This document shows positions 21,632-31,138 of a DNA stretch of 64,000 bases, piece after piece. Position 1 is the first letter of the stretch. Each line of letters begins with the position of its first letter. The notes under the pieces were generated by a model. The model had not been told where the DNA came from. It saw nothing but the letters and a program-made list of their open reading frames with translations, and made no database searches. The stretch spans positions 1 to 64,000 of the forward strand of contig NZ_UXAU01000018.1 in NCBI RefSeq assembly GCF_900609065.1. Direction: 5' to 3'. The translations under genes and the position numbers were made by a program. The stretch comes from Arthrobacter ulcerisalmonis. Its GTDB lineage: Bacteria; Actinomycetota; Actinomycetes; Actinomycetales; Micrococcaceae.

Positions 21632-22771
21632 TCACCCCAGCCGTTTCTGCCACTCACCTTCATAACCTGCTGGCATGAATCCAAGGGCGCCATTTATCGC
21701 CAGCATATGCTGGTTTTCGCTGGCGTTCCATGTCAACGCGACCTTAGCCGCCGGCCAGCGCTCCTGGGCTCGCCGAAGGTTGGCGATCTTAACCAGCATG
21801 CCCAGCGCGTGGCCACGGTGAGCGGCCACCACCAAGGTGTCATCCTGCAGGACGGCCGCGGGAATGGCGGGGCGCCAGATCAGCACGGTGTAGGCGACCA
21901 GATCGCCACTTTCGCGGTGCTTGGCGGCAGCCACGACGGACTGGGTACCGGCAGCGGCCAGCGCTTGCTCGCCGTGCCGGACCCGCGCCACGTCTCAGTC
22001 TTCCCGCCCCCAATCCATGCCGGCAGTGGGCACGTCAACGCTCATCTGCGACTTGAGGGCGGAAAATTTGATGGCGAGCTCGTCCGGGCAGACGTCGTCC
22101 CAGCAGATGACCTCATAGTCGGTGCTCCTGGCGCGGGCATCGGCCTCCCTGCTACTCAGCAGCTCCGGCGGCACGGGCAACACGAGTTCGCTACTGCGCT
22201 CCACCTGCTCAAGGTCATACCCTGAGGCCAGCGCAAACGCCACCGCCGGGTCAGCCAGAGGCAACCCACCACTGCCGGACTTGGCCGCCACAGTGTCACC
22301 CTCCGGGCTTAGGTCCTCAAGCGGCCCTTCAAAATGGCCGCCCAGGGAAGTGCGCCCCCGATCGCGGGCGATGGCTTCAACGTGTTTGAGCAACTGCGCC
22401 CCGAATCCGCGCCGACGAAAGGCCGGCGCCACCAGCACGTCCAGTCCGGCAGTGGTGGTGTTGTCCCGCAGTGGCAGCTCCACAGCGCACATGCCCAGCA
22501 CGTTATGACCCAGGCGTGCTATAAAAAGTTGGCGTTCCTCGTACTCTGTTCCCCGCCAGAACTCGGCTGATTCAGCCCAGGCCAGGCACCGGCTCAGATT
22601 TCCCCATAGCTCCAGGTGCTGTGCCTCCACCAGTTCCCGGCACAACGCGAAGTCGCGTCCGACGGCGGCAGTTCCGGTTTCGCGGCCCGGCTCCGGGATG
22701 CGCACGGCAGTAATCTGCACGCCAGCGGCAGCGCTGCTGGCCGGGGTGTGCGGGGCGTCCTGGTGGACCAT
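21632..22771 (-). pseudogene. Two-domain GNAT acetyltransferase interrupted by an in-frame TGA
   Basis: The frame from ATG 22771 has a TGA at 21997-21995, then continues in the same frame to 21632; read through, it would give 379 residues, like the 376-residue paralogue next to it. Upstream part: 258 residues with an N-terminal GNAT domain (RRRGFGAQLL loop near residue 140). Downstream part: 119 residues from a GTG at 21991 with the second GNAT domain (AHRGHALGML). The context is WGRED-stop-DVARVR, where a Trp codon (TGG) would be one change away. The upstream part may still make a one-domain protein and the GTG may restart. The gene has a leaderless-type -10 (TAAGCT at 22778-22783). A sequencing error is possible. 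Confidence 0.8.
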
Positions 22772-22807
22772 GAACCCAGCTTAGGCCCACAGTCTCGGCG
22801 GGTTAAC

Positions 22808-22843
22808 GAAAAACCGCCCGGCACACGTGCCAGGCGGTTTTCG
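22808..22843 (-). terminator. Intrinsic terminator of rplK-rplA
   Basis: AAAACCGCC (22810-22818) pairs with GGCGGTTTT (22833-22841), with an inner GGCAC/GTGCC stem, and T5 follows on the minus strand. It is 34 bases past the rplA stop. Confidence 0.9.
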
Positions 22844-22876
22844 TTGTCCGGATGATGCCACCCGTATCCAGAGGAC

Positions 22877-23584
22877 TTATGCCTCGGTGAGTACCTTGGT
22901 GACGTTGGGGTCCACGGAGATGCCGGGGCCGAACGTGGTGGCAACAGTTGCCTTCTGGATGTAGCGACCCTTGGAAGCGGAAGGCTTCAAACGAAGCACC
23001 TCTTCCAGGGCAGCGGCGTAGTTCTCGGCGAGCTTCAAGGCATCGAAGGAGACCTTGCCGATGATGAAGTGCAGGTTGGAGTGCTTGTCGACGCGGAAGT
23101 CGATCTTGCCACCCTTGATGTCGTTGACAGCCTTGGTGACGTCGGGGGTCACGGTGCCGGTCTTCGGGTTCGGCATCAGGTTACGGGGACCCAGTACCTT
23201 ACCGAGGCGGCCAACCTTGCCCATGAGGTCGGGGGTGGCCACGGCTGCGTCGAAGTCGGTCCAGCCGGCGGCGATCTTTTCGATCAGGTCGTCGGAGCCA
23301 ACGAAGTCGGCGCCGGCAGCGATAGCTGCCTCTGCCTTGTCGCCCGTGGCGAAGACCAGAACGCGGGCAGTCTTACCGGTGCCGTGGGGCAGGTTGACCG
23401 TGCCGCGGACCATCTGGTCAGCCTTGCGGGGGTCCACGCCGAGGCGGAATGCGACCTCAACGGTGGCGTCAAACTTGGACGGGTTGGTGTCCTTGGCGAG
23501 GGTTACGGCCTCGAACGGTGCGTAGAACTTCTCCGCATCGATCTTGGCGGCTGCTGCCTCATATGCTTTGCTGCGCTTTGCCAT
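22877..23584 (-). CDS. rplA: 50S ribosomal protein L1
   Basis: A 235-residue L1-stalk protein that binds 23S rRNA and helps tRNA exit; starts [16 protein letters not shown] and keeps the conserved [15 protein letters not shown] segment near residues 130-145. It follows rplK by 178 bases, which is longer than in many bacteria; a TATTTCTCC-type AGGAGAAATA ribosome site precedes the ATG. Ends at a strong terminator, so rplJL is a separate unit. Confidence 0.98.
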   Translation of the reverse strand: MAKRSKAYEAAAAKIDAEKFYAPFEAVTLAKDTNPSKFDATVEVAFRLGVDPRKADQMVRGTVNLPHGTGKTARVLVFATGDKAEAAIAAGADFVGSDDLIEKIAAGWTDFDAAVATPDLMGKVGRLGKVLGPRNLMPNPKTGTVTPDVTKAVNDIKGGKIDFRVDKHSNLHFIIGKVSFDALKLAENYAAALEEVLRLKPSASKGRYIQKATVATTFGPGISVDPNVTKVLTEA

Positions 23585-23762
23585 GCTGCTATTTCTCCTT
23601 GTGCAGTTGTGGTCTGCGGACCGCGCTGGGTCCTGCCACAGTCGGCGCCGTCCCGATTCCTCGGTGACGGATTGACCGACATTTCAATGTTTCAGTGGTG
23701 CCGGTTTCCCGGCGGCGCCGCCCGTCGTCGTCAATTGCCCAACGGTGGGCAGCAGATGCGAA

Positions 23763-24194
23763 CTAGCCTTCGACGGTGATGCCCATGGAGCGGGCGGTGC
23801 CGGCGATGATCTTCGCTGCGCCTTCGAGGCTGGTGGCGTTGAGATCTTCCATCTTGGTGGTGGCGATCTCGTTGACCTGAGCCTGAGTCAGCTTGGCAAC
23901 CTTGACGGTGTGCGGGGTGGGTGAACCCTTGGCGACGCCTGCAGCCTTTTTGATGAGCTCAGCGGCCGGCGGGGTCTTGGTGATGAACGTAAAGGAACGG
24001 TCCTCGTAGACAGTGATTTCTACCGGGATGACGTTGCCGCGCTGGGCTTCCGTTGCAGCGTTGTACGCCTTGCAGAATTCCATGATGTTGACACCGTGCT
24101 GGCCAAGCGCAGGACCGATAGGCGGTGCCGGGTTGGCGGCGCCTGCCTGGATCTGCAGCTTGATGAGGCCGGTGACCTTCTTCTTGGGAGCCAA
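23763..24194 (-). CDS. rplK: 50S ribosomal protein L11
   Basis: A 143-residue protein of the GTPase-associated centre. The N-terminal [13 protein letters not shown] motif (residues 22-34) and the C-terminal 23S rRNA-binding domain (residues about 75-143) are both complete. The gene is 129 bases downstream of nusG and precedes rplA. L11 is the site of thiopeptide antibiotic action together with 23S rRNA. Confidence 0.98.
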
Positions 24195-24323
24195 TGTAGG
24201 GTCCTTCTCTCAATATCTTCCTATGGCACAGGAGCGTGCCTTAGGTTTGTGGCCGCCATGGCGAGGCGGCCGGCCGTTCCCGCCCTGCTAAGCCGGCAGG
24301 TCAGGAACGAATTCTTTGGAAAA

Positions 24324-25169
24324 TCAGATCTTGGTGACCTGGTTGAACGCCAGGGTGACAGGCGTTTCGCGCTCGAAGATGGAGACCAGAACCACCAGGG
24401 TCTGGGATTCGACCTTGATCTCGGAGATCGTGGCGGGAAGGGTCTCGAAGGGGCCCTCCTTGACGATGACGGACTCGCCAACTTCGAAGTCGATGTCCAC
24501 CGGAGTCTGGTGCTGCTTGTTGACCGGCTTTCCCTTTTCGGCCTGCTCTTCTTCGAAGACGGGGGCCAACATGGAGAAGACCTCGTCGAGACGCAGCGGA
24601 ACCGGGTTGTGCGCGTTGCCAACGAAGCCCGTCACGCCGGGAGTGTGGCGAACGGCGCCCCAGGAGGCGTCGGTCAGGTCCATCCGGACCAGTACGTAGC
24701 CGGGGATGCGGACCCGGTTGATGACCTTGCGCTGAGCGTTCTTGATCTCAACGACTTCCTCCATGGGCACCTGGATCTCGAAGATGTAATCTTCCATGTC
24801 CAGGGTCTGGATACGGGTCTCAAGGTTTGCCTTGACGCGGTTTTCGTAGCCGGCGTAGGAGTGGATGACGTACCAGTCACCTTCCTGGCGGCGCAGCTTG
24901 GCCTTGAATTCGTCGGCCGGGTCGACCTCTACGACGGGCGCCGCAGCAGCCTCGTCGTCGGCACCTGCCTCGGAGTCGTCGTCGGCCGCGTCAAAGTCAG
25001 CGTCCGCAGCGGCGTCGTCCGAGTCATCCTCGGAAACGGCGTCGTCAGAGCTGGCGTCAGCGGATTCGGGCGCGGAGAACTCAACCTCAGACTCGTCCCC
25101 GGCTACTGCCGTGACGTCCGTGGACTCTGCGTTCTCAGTCTCGGTTACCTCGAGCTCCTGCTCAGACAC
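24324..25169 (-). CDS. nusG: Transcription termination/antitermination factor NusG
   Basis: The 281-residue factor binds RNA polymerase and couples it to Rho or ribosomes. Residues 1-95 are a strongly acidic Asp/Glu/Ala-rich extension typical of actinobacteria; the NGN domain follows ([15 protein letters not shown] near 97-111), then the KOW domain near the C-terminus ([18 protein letters not shown]). The GTG at 25169 ([10 protein letters not shown]) is chosen because AGGAG lies 7 bases upstream; an ATG at 25199 has only a weak site. Transcribed after secE with a 113-base gap. Confidence 0.96.
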   Translation of the reverse strand: MSEQELEVTETENAESTDVTAVAGDESEVEFSAPESADASSDDAVSEDDSDDAAADADFDAADDDSEAGADDEAAAAPVVEVDPADEFKAKLRRQEGDWYVIHSYAGYENRVKANLETRIQTLDMEDYIFEIQVPMEEVVEIKNAQRKVINRVRIPGYVLVRMDLTDASWGAVRHTPGVTGFVGNAHNPVPLRLDEVFSMLAPVFEEEQAEKGKPVNKQHQTPVDIDFEVGESVIVKEGPFETLPATISEIKVESQTLVVLVSIFERETPVTLAFNQVTKI

Positions 25170-25282
25170 TTGGTCTCCTGCTTCCTCATTGCCTAACATG
25201 CCTATTTAAACGGCTCAATTCCGCACGCCGATGTTTTCTCCCGATTTCCCGGAAGAACAGTCAGCCTGCGGAGCGTTCAGCC

Positions 25283-25570
25283 TTAGCTGTCCGTGGAGCC
25301 GGTACCGCCGAAGACCCAGCCGACAGCGGTTCCAAAACCGATGTCCAGCAGGCTGACGATGACCATCATGATGGCCACGAACACCAACACCACGAGCGTG
25401 TAGTTGATCAGTTCCTTGCGGGTGGGTGCCACAACCTTCTTCAGCTCGCCGATGATCTGGCGGACGAAGAGTGCAATACGGGCGAAGATGCTTGCCTTGG
25501 CAGCTTTTTTCTTAGCCGGGCGTCCCTTGGAGCTGCTGGCAGCTGTTTCGGTCACCTGGTCCTCGCTCAT
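25283..25570 (-). CDS. secE: Preprotein translocase subunit SecE
   Basis: A 95-residue membrane subunit of the SecYEG channel. A basic, Lys/Ala-rich N-terminus is followed by the amphipathic helix (FVRQIIGELKKVVAPTRKEL, residues about 36-55) and one transmembrane helix near 57-80. Single-helix form as in Gram-positive bacteria. It lies between tRNA-Trp and nusG, the common actinobacterial order. Confidence 0.96.
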   Translation of the reverse strand: MSEDQVTETAASSSKGRPAKKKAAKASIFARIALFVRQIIGELKKVVAPTRKELINYTLVVLVFVAIMMVIVSLLDIGFGTAVGWVFGGTGSTDS

Positions 25571-25652
25571 CTTTGCAATGGTGGATTACCCGGCCCTGAT
25601 CAGAACCATGGTTGCTGCGCTTGCCCCAGGCTTTCACCCGGGACAGCTTGCG

Positions 25653-25725
25653 CAGGGCAGACAGGACTCGAACCTGCAACCTGCGGTTTTGGAGACCGCT
25701 GCGCTACCAATTGCGCCACTACCCT
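25653..25725 (-). tRNA. tRNA-Trp (anticodon CCA)
   Basis: A 73-base cloverleaf: acceptor arms AGGGTAG and CTGCCCT, D loop with AATTGGTAGC, anticodon loop CTCCAAA with CCA, T arm GGTTCGAGTCC and discriminator G. The CCA end is not encoded (GCGCA follows). It is directly upstream of secE, as in other actinobacteria. Confidence 0.97.
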
Positions 25726-25802
25726 ATGGAGCAGAACCCGGCGATACGTTGCCAACTTTCGCTGGGCGCACGTCATCATCCGTGTTTCAACACCGGTGAA
25801 CC

Positions 25803-25832
25803 AGTCTACGCAACAACTTTGCGTACGTCGAA
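25803..25832 (-). promoter_or_regulatory. Candidate promoter of tRNA-Trp/secE/nusG
   Basis: Minus strand TTCGAC (25827-25832), 18-base spacer, TAGACT (25803-25808), 78 bases upstream of the mature tRNA 5' end. Confidence 0.5.
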
Positions 25833-25994
25833 CCAGCCCATTTTCCAGCCCCGTGTTGACTGTGCTGACTTTCACTGCCGTGAGGCGGTCATAAATCAAT
25901 TCAGGCAACCCGTTGGGTCCGGTGAACAGCATAAGGTAGAAACGACGAATCCCCCATTCCAGCCTGTTGGCTGCCTGCGAAGAACGGACCTGCC

Positions 25995-27212
25995 ATGTCT
26001 TCCGCCCGCGTTTCCAAGCGCATATCCGCGATTGCCGAATCCGCCACCCTCGCCGTTGACGCCAAAGCCAAGGCGCTCAAAGCTGCTGGCCGGCCGGTTA
26101 TTGGGTTTGGTGCGGGCGAACCGGACTTCCCCACCCCGGATTACATTGTGCAGGCAGCCATCGAGGCCGCCAGCCAGCCCAAGTACCACCGCTACTCCCC
26201 CGCAGGCGGGCTGCCCGAACTCAAGCAGGCCATCGCCGCCAAGACGTTGCGGGACTCCGGTTACGCCGTCGAGCCTTCCCAGGTACTGGTGACCAACGGC
26301 GGCAAGCAGGCCGTCTACAACACCTTCGCCACCCTGGTGGATCCGGGCGACGAGGTCATCATCCCCACCCCGTTCTGGACCACCTACCCGGAAGCGATCC
26401 GCCTGGCGGGTGGCGTTCCGGTAGAGGTTTTCGCCGGTCCGGAACAGGACTACCTGGTTACCGTGGAGCAGCTTGAGGCAGCCGTCACCGACCGCACCAA
26501 GGTCCTCCTGTTCGTATCGCCTTCGAACCCCACCGGCTCGGTCTACCCGGCTGACAAGGTCGCGGAGATCGGCAAGTGGGCCGCCGCGAAGGGGCTGTGG
26601 GTGGTCACCGACGAAATCTACGAGCACCTGACGTACGACGGCGTTCCCTTCACCTCGATCGCGACGGCCGCACCGGAACTCGGCGACAAGGTGGTCATCC
26701 TCAACGGCGTGGCCAAAACGTACGCCATGACCGGCTGGCGTGTGGGCTGGATGATCGGCCCGGCCGACGTAATCAAGGCAGCAACCAACCTGCAGTCGCA
26801 CGCCACGTCCAACGTCTCCAACATCATGCAGATTGCTGCCCTCGCCGCCGTTTCCGGGCCCCTGACCGCCGTCGACGAGATGAAGGTGGCGTTCGACCGC
26901 CGCCGGCAGGCCATCGTCGCCGGCCTCAACGCTATCGACGGGGTGGAATGCCCGACGCCGAAGGGCGCCTTCTACGTCTACGCGGACGTCCGCGGGTTGC
27001 TGGGTAAGTCGTTCCCCACGGCCGCGGGCACCGCCACGCCGCAGACATCCGCCGAGTTGGCTGCGCTGATCCTGGACGAGGTGGAAGTTGCTGTGGTTCC
27101 CGGCGAAGCCTTTGGCCCGTCCGGCTACCTGCGGCTCTCCTACGCCTTGGGCGACGAGGACCTGGCCACCGGCGTTGGCCGGCTGCAGGACTTCCTCGGC
27201 AAGGCGCAGTAG
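25995..27212 (+). CDS. PLP-dependent aspartate-type aminotransferase
   Basis: A 405-residue class I/II aminotransferase that moves amino groups between aspartate (or a related amino acid) and a 2-oxo acid. The N-terminal [12 protein letters not shown] is near residues 36-47, [11 protein letters not shown] near 176-186, and the PLP lysine is in [19 protein letters not shown] near residue 240. Full length. The exact substrate (AspAT or prephenate-type) cannot be told from sequence alone. It stands alone between tRNA-Trp (divergent) and a convergent response-regulator gene and ends at a strong terminator. Confidence 0.92.
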   Translation: MSSARVSKRISAIAESATLAVDAKAKALKAAGRPVIGFGAGEPDFPTPDYIVQAAIEAASQPKYHRYSPAGGLPELKQAIAAKTLRDSGYAVEPSQVLVTNGGKQAVYNTFATLVDPGDEVIIPTPFWTTYPEAIRLAGGVPVEVFAGPEQDYLVTVEQLEAAVTDRTKVLLFVSPSNPTGSVYPADKVAEIGKWAAAKGLWVVTDEIYEHLTYDGVPFTSIATAAPELGDKVVILNGVAKTYAMTGWRVGWMIGPADVIKAATNLQSHATSNVSNIMQIAALAAVSGPLTAVDEMKVAFDRRRQAIVAGLNAIDGVECPTPKGAFYVYADVRGLLGKSFPTAAGTATPQTSAELAALILDEVEVAVVPGEAFGPSGYLRLSYALGDEDLATGVGRLQDFLGKAQ

Positions 27213-27216
27213 CCGG

Positions 27217-27415
27217 AACCCTCCCGGAGAACCTACGGCGAACCGACTAACCCTCCCGGAGAACCGGCGTCGAAATCTCACCAAACGCTCCGCCGCTTCA
27301 ACTGAAGCGGCGGAGCGTTTGCGTTATCGGCGTAACAACCCCGGGAGGGTTACCGGTTCGGGCGTTAGAGCTCCGGGAGGGTTACCGGTTCGGGCGTTAG
27401 AGCTCCGGGAGGGTT
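27217..27415. repeat. Five 32-bp repeats arranged head-to-head around a terminator
   Basis: The core AACCCTCCCGGAG occurs at 27217 and 27249 on the plus strand and, inverted (CTCCGGGAGGGTT and relatives), in units starting at 27343, 27375 and 27407. Both sets have the same 32-base period. The two right-hand units 27343-27374 and 27375-27406 are identical. The two left units and the right units share about two thirds of positions after inversion (also CGAACCG). A 19-base terminator arm pair lies between them. Confidence 0.85.
27282..27321. terminator. Bidirectional terminator of the aminotransferase and response-regulator genes
   Basis: An 18-bp stem (27282-27299 with 27304-27321) with a small loop in the convergent spacer; GTTTGCGTTAT follows on the plus strand. 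Confidence 0.85.
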
Positions 27416-27416
27416 G

Positions 27417-28094
27417 CTAGAGGAGGCGCCGTTCCGCCGCCCACCGCGTCAGTTCGTGCCGGCTGGAGAGCTGGAGCTTCCGCAGCACCGCGGAGACGTG
27501 GGTTTCGACGGTTTTGATGCTGATGAAGAGTTCCTTGGCCACTTCCTTGTAGCTGTAGCCGCGGGCGATGAGGCGCATGACTTCGAGCTCGCGGGCAGAG
27601 AGTTTGTCCAGTTCGTCGTCGGCAATGTCGGCAGGGGCGGTGCCGAAGGCGTCGAGGACGAACCCGGCAAGTCGAGGCGAAAAGACGGCGTCACCGCCGG
27701 CCACGCGGTACACGGCATCGGTGATCTCGGCCCCAGAAATGGTCTTGGTGATGTAGCCGCGTGCGCCGGCCCGGATGACTGCCACGACGTCTTCGGCGGC
27801 GTCGGAAACACTGAGCGCCAAGAATTTGGTGGTGGCAAGGATCGGCGCTGAACCGGCGATGACTTCGCGTCCACCACCGCCCAGCCCGCCCGGCAGGTGC
27901 ACGTCCAGCAGCACCACGTCGGGTTGGGCTTGGGCGATCACCGCGATGGCCTGTTCCACGGTGGCGGCCTCTCCCACCACGGTGATGCTGGGGTCCAGGT
28001 CAGCCTTCAGGCCGGACCGGAAGATGGTGTGGTCGTCCACAATGACCACGCGGACGGATCTGGCTGGTGCGCCAGCATCCTGGGGTGCGTTCAT
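27417..28094 (-). CDS. LuxR/NarL-type response regulator
   Basis: A 225-residue regulator: receiver domain (residues about 13-130) with the phosphorylation Asp in VVLLDVHLPGG near residue 64 and Lys in GYITKTIS near 114, then the LuxR helix-turn-helix (LSARELEVMRLIARGYSYKEVA, split here by description at residues 165-186). It overlaps the upstream kinase gene by 4 bases (ATGA), so the two form one two-component system. Ends next to the 32-bp repeat cluster. Confidence 0.95.
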   Translation of the reverse strand: MNAPQDAGAPARSVRVVIVDDHTIFRSGLKADLDPSITVVGEAATVEQAIAVIAQAQPDVVLLDVHLPGGLGGGGREVIAGSAPILATTKFLALSVSDAAEDVVAVIRAGARGYITKTISGAEITDAVYRVAGGDAVFSPRLAGFVLDAFGTAPADIADDELDKLSARELEVMRLIARGYSYKEVAKELFISIKTVETHVSAVLRKLQLSSRHELTRWAAERRLL

Positions 28095-29503
28095 GGGGTT
28101 CCTTCCGGGGATTCCTGATCGGGCAGCGGCAGCGTGAGCCGCACTTCGGTGCCGTCCGCGGAGCTGGCGATGGACGCTGTGCCGCCATGCCGCCGCATCC
28201 GGCCAATGATTGATTCGCGGACTCCCAGCCGGTCTTCGGGAACGTCCGCGAGCGCGAAGCCGGGTCCCCTGTCCTTGACGAAGATCTCCACCTGGCGGCC
28301 CGCGACTTCGAGGTAGACGGAGACTGCTCCGCCGCCGTGCCGGGACGCGTTCAGCATGGCTTCCCTGGCCGCCTGGACCAGGGCCTCGCAGGCTTCGGTC
28401 ATGGCCGTATCACCGACGCTGACGACCTCGACGGCGTTGCCCAGCACATCCTCGACCTCGCCGGCTGCCGCTTTGATCCGTTCGGAGAGCTGACCGGATC
28501 CGCGGCTGGGGTCTTGGAAGAGCCAGGCCCGGAGTTCGCGCTCCTGCGCCCTGGCCAGGCGGAGGACATCGTGCTCATTGCCGGCCCGCCGTTGGATCAG
28601 CGCAAGGGTCTGCAGCACCGAATCGTGCAGGTGGGCGGCTATTTCGGCCCGCTCCGTCTCGCGGATCCGGCCCGCCCGTTCGGTTTCGAGATCGCGCCAG
28701 AATTTGAGCGCCCAGGGCAGGAGGACCAGCACCACCCCGCCCAGGACGGCAACCGAAGCCAGCAATGCGAGCCAGGTCTGCTCCCACGATCCGGATCCTG
28801 AGACCATCACCAGCACGCCCGCCACGACCAGGGCCAGGCCAGCGGCGAGGCGGACCCAGCCGCCAGCTTGGTCGGCTTTCGTTTTGTCCAAAAGGCCAGC
28901 GCGCCGGGTCTCATCCAGTTGCATCCAGGCGATGGCGGCACCACCCAAAACAGCGGCCGCGGGAATGAGCGTGCCCAGGGGTACGTCGACGCCTGCGAGC
29001 TGGGCAATCAAGATGCCTGCAACGAGCAGCAAGCCGGCGCCCAGCAGGATTTCCTTGCCGTAGCGGAACGTCCCAAACTGGAACCAAGGCTGCTGCCCCG
29101 GAGCGACGCCACCCGCCGACGCCGGACCGCCGCCTGCCGCGGAGGGTTCACCACCCGCCGTCGGACGCGGCCCACCCGGTGCGGACGGCGCGCCGCCCCT
29201 TGCCGGGACCGTGCCGACAGACGGAGGGAACGCAGCACCCGGGGGTGGCTGGCTGACGGCGGGCGCAATGCTCGACGCCGGCCGCCTGGCATTGCGGCGC
29301 GCTGCCTCGTCCGCGGTGGGGACCGTGATCCACAGCCAGGCGTAGAAGGCGAAGCCTGCACCGCCCGCGAGGGTGGACAGTGCCATACCGATCCGGATCA
29401 GCTTCACTGGCCACCCCAGGTGGATGGCAAGCCCTGCGCAGACGCCGGCGATCATTCGCTCGCTGCTGCGGGCCAAGGGCGGCCTCACCGGAACGGTTGT
29501 CAT
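28091..29503 (-). CDS. PspC-domain sensor histidine kinase
   Basis: A 470-residue membrane kinase. Residues about 9-65 form a PspC domain (RMIAGVCAGLAIHLGWPV, then a helix). A Pro/Gly/Ala-rich linker runs to about 150, then four or so membrane helices to about 245. The HisKA_3-type phospho-acceptor His is in AAHLHDSVLQTL near 290 and the HATPase domain is at about 375-460 (KDRGPGFALADVP). It phosphorylates the overlapping response regulator. Divergent from the PspC/LiaF-like gene at 29628, so envelope stress is the likely signal (inference). Confidence 0.93.
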   Translation of the reverse strand: MTTVPVRPPLARSSERMIAGVCAGLAIHLGWPVKLIRIGMALSTLAGGAGFAFYAWLWITVPTADEAARRNARRPASSIAPAVSQPPPGAAFPPSVGTVPARGGAPSAPGGPRPTAGGEPSAAGGGPASAGGVAPGQQPWFQFGTFRYGKEILLGAGLLLVAGILIAQLAGVDVPLGTLIPAAAVLGGAAIAWMQLDETRRAGLLDKTKADQAGGWVRLAAGLALVVAGVLVMVSGSGSWEQTWLALLASVAVLGGVVLVLLPWALKFWRDLETERAGRIRETERAEIAAHLHDSVLQTLALIQRRAGNEHDVLRLARAQERELRAWLFQDPSRGSGQLSERIKAAAGEVEDVLGNAVEVVSVGDTAMTEACEALVQAAREAMLNASRHGGGAVSVYLEVAGRQVEIFVKDRGPGFALADVPEDRLGVRESIIGRMRRHGGTASIASSADGTEVRLTLPLPDQESPEGTP

Positions 29504-29554
29504 GCCTCAATCCAAACACGGATCAGGGTTCCCCGGACCGGGTTCAGCTCCCAA

Positions 29555-29592
29555 CCGGGGGTATCTCAGGGGCCGTTCAGGGTATCCCCCGG
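29555..29592. promoter_or_regulatory. Inverted repeat in the divergent PspC promoter region
   Basis: CCGGGGG (29555-29561) and CCCCCGG (29586-29592), centres 31 bases apart (about three helical turns), lie in the 124-base spacer of the divergent kinase and PspC genes. It is a candidate site for the paired LuxR regulator. Confidence 0.4.
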
Positions 29593-29627
29593 TAGAGGGT
29601 GGCCCCTGGCCACGGCAGGATCGAAGT

Positions 29628-31136
29628 ATGAACTCGCAGAACCCCACCCCAGACGACCCACAACGCCCCGACAGCAGCCCCTCTGACGGCTCAGAGGCTG
29701 CAGGTGGTTCCCAGCCCACGGAACCGCTCCCTTCCTCCACAGCTCCAACCATGGACCAACCGTTCACTCCTGCGCCAGGCAGCGTTCCTGCAGCGGGTTC
29801 ATCGGACTTCTTCGGCTGGGTCCGCGGCCATGGCATCTACCGTGGCGACGATCGGTGGATAGGCGGCGTCTGCGCCGGTATCGCCCACCGGCTGGGCGTC
29901 GATCCCCTGATCATCCGAGGCGTGTTCATCGTCCTCACACTGCTGGCCGGCATCGGCGTCCTGGCCTACGGCCTCGCCTGGGCCCTGCTCCCTGAGCCCG
30001 ACGGCAGGATCCACGCACAGGAAGCAGGCGCCGGCCGGTGGAGCACTGGCATGACCGGCGCGTTGATCGCCAGCATCCTGGGCCTGACCGGTTTGGGCGG
30101 TGGTTTCTGGGGGTGGGGCGGCCATGGCTTGGGCGGCTTCCTGTGGACGATCTTCTGGATGGGTGGCGCCATTTACCTGGTGTACTACCTGGCCCAACGC
30201 AATCGGAATCAGCGGGCAACCGCAGGGCTGGGCACGCCGTCGAACCAGACCACTGCGCAGTCCCCTGGCTACCCCACCAGCACGTTGTCAGGCACCGCAC
30301 CCGGCTACCCGTCGCAGGGAGCCTTCCCCGCCTACGGCCCACCAGCATCCGGGCCCACCTATGCAGCCTCCGCCTATGACACCAAGGCTTACAACGCGGG
30401 CACCGCGTCCTACACGGCTCCCGGCTACGCACCGCAGTATGGCGGAGGGTCGGGCGGCGCAGGAACACCCGGCGGTGGAATCGGCGGCCACGGGCGCACT
30501 CCGCAACCACCGCGGCCGCATAAGCCCCGGCCGGCTGGACCGGGCGCTCCGGCAGTAGCCATCGCGTCGGGGGCGGCCCTGCTCGTGGGCGGCAGCCTGA
30601 AAGCCCTGGACGCCACCCACGTGATCAATCTGGGTGATTCGGTCAACGCCATTGCCTGGGCCAGTGCCGCAGCAGTCCTGGGGCTGGGCATCCTGATCGC
30701 TGGCCTCCGTGGCCGGACCGCGGGGATCCTGAGCTTCTTCGCCGTGGTGGCCCTGGTCATCGGCGGCTTCTTCAACCTCGTGGGCCACGGCGATCGCGTC
30801 CGGTTCCAAGACGTCGCCTGGAGTCCGGCGACCCTCCAAGACGCCCGCAACGGATTCGACGTGACCGCTGGCCGGGGAACGATCGACCTGACAAGCCTGG
30901 CCGCCAACGCCCCGCTGCGCACCGACGTCGTGATTCCACTGGACATCACCGCAGCGAACGTGACGGTGGTGATTCCGGACAACGTCCCGGTCCAGATCAA
31001 CGCGGACATGACCATGGGCAATATCAACGAAAACCGCGACGGCAACCAAATTTACAACGCCGACCAGCCCGGCAGCCGGATTGTGGTCACCATTGACGGG
31101 ACCTTCAGCAACATCACCATCAAGGAGAGGAACTAG
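29628..31136 (+). CDS. PspC-domain membrane protein with C-terminal LiaF/toastrack-like domain
   Basis: A 502-residue protein: acidic Ser/Pro-rich N-terminus, PspC domain near residues 70-135 (DRWIGGVCAGIAHRLGVDPL), membrane helices at about 140-185, a Tyr/Pro/Gly/Ala-rich linker (about 200-300), two to three more helices (about 305-385), then a beta-rich C-terminal domain with the DLTSL and NVTVVIPDNVPVQINADMT strands typical of LiaF-like (cell-wall-active-antibiotic response, toastrack) domains. Start ATG 29628 is chosen over the longer open frame because homology starts after it. First gene of a three-gene unit, with two bases to the next. Confidence 0.88.
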   Translation: MNSQNPTPDDPQRPDSSPSDGSEAAGGSQPTEPLPSSTAPTMDQPFTPAPGSVPAAGSSDFFGWVRGHGIYRGDDRWIGGVCAGIAHRLGVDPLIIRGVFIVLTLLAGIGVLAYGLAWALLPEPDGRIHAQEAGAGRWSTGMTGALIASILGLTGLGGGFWGWGGHGLGGFLWTIFWMGGAIYLVYYLAQRNRNQRATAGLGTPSNQTTAQSPGYPTSTLSGTAPGYPSQGAFPAYGPPASGPTYAASAYDTKAYNAGTASYTAPGYAPQYGGGSGGAGTPGGGIGGHGRTPQPPRPHKPRPAGPGAPAVAIASGAALLVGGSLKALDATHVINLGDSVNAIAWASAAAVLGLGILIAGLRGRTAGILSFFAVVALVIGGFFNLVGHGDRVRFQDVAWSPATLQDARNGFDVTAGRGTIDLTSLAANAPLRTDVVIPLDITAANVTVVIPDNVPVQINADMTMGNINENRDGNQIYNADQPGSRIVVTIDGTFSNITIKERN

Positions 31137-31138
31137 CC

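Noticed and set aside
21995..21997. TGA as selenocysteine codon
   Set aside because: No SECIS-like hairpin was seen just after it and the family has no Sec; Trp to stop or an error is simpler.
25896..27284. 462-codon minus-strand frame opposite the aminotransferase
   Set aside because: Antisense shadow; Gly/Arg-rich with no homology.
27217..27415. CRISPR array from 32-bp repeats
   Set aside because: The units are contiguous with no spacers, orientation changes, and there are no cas genes.
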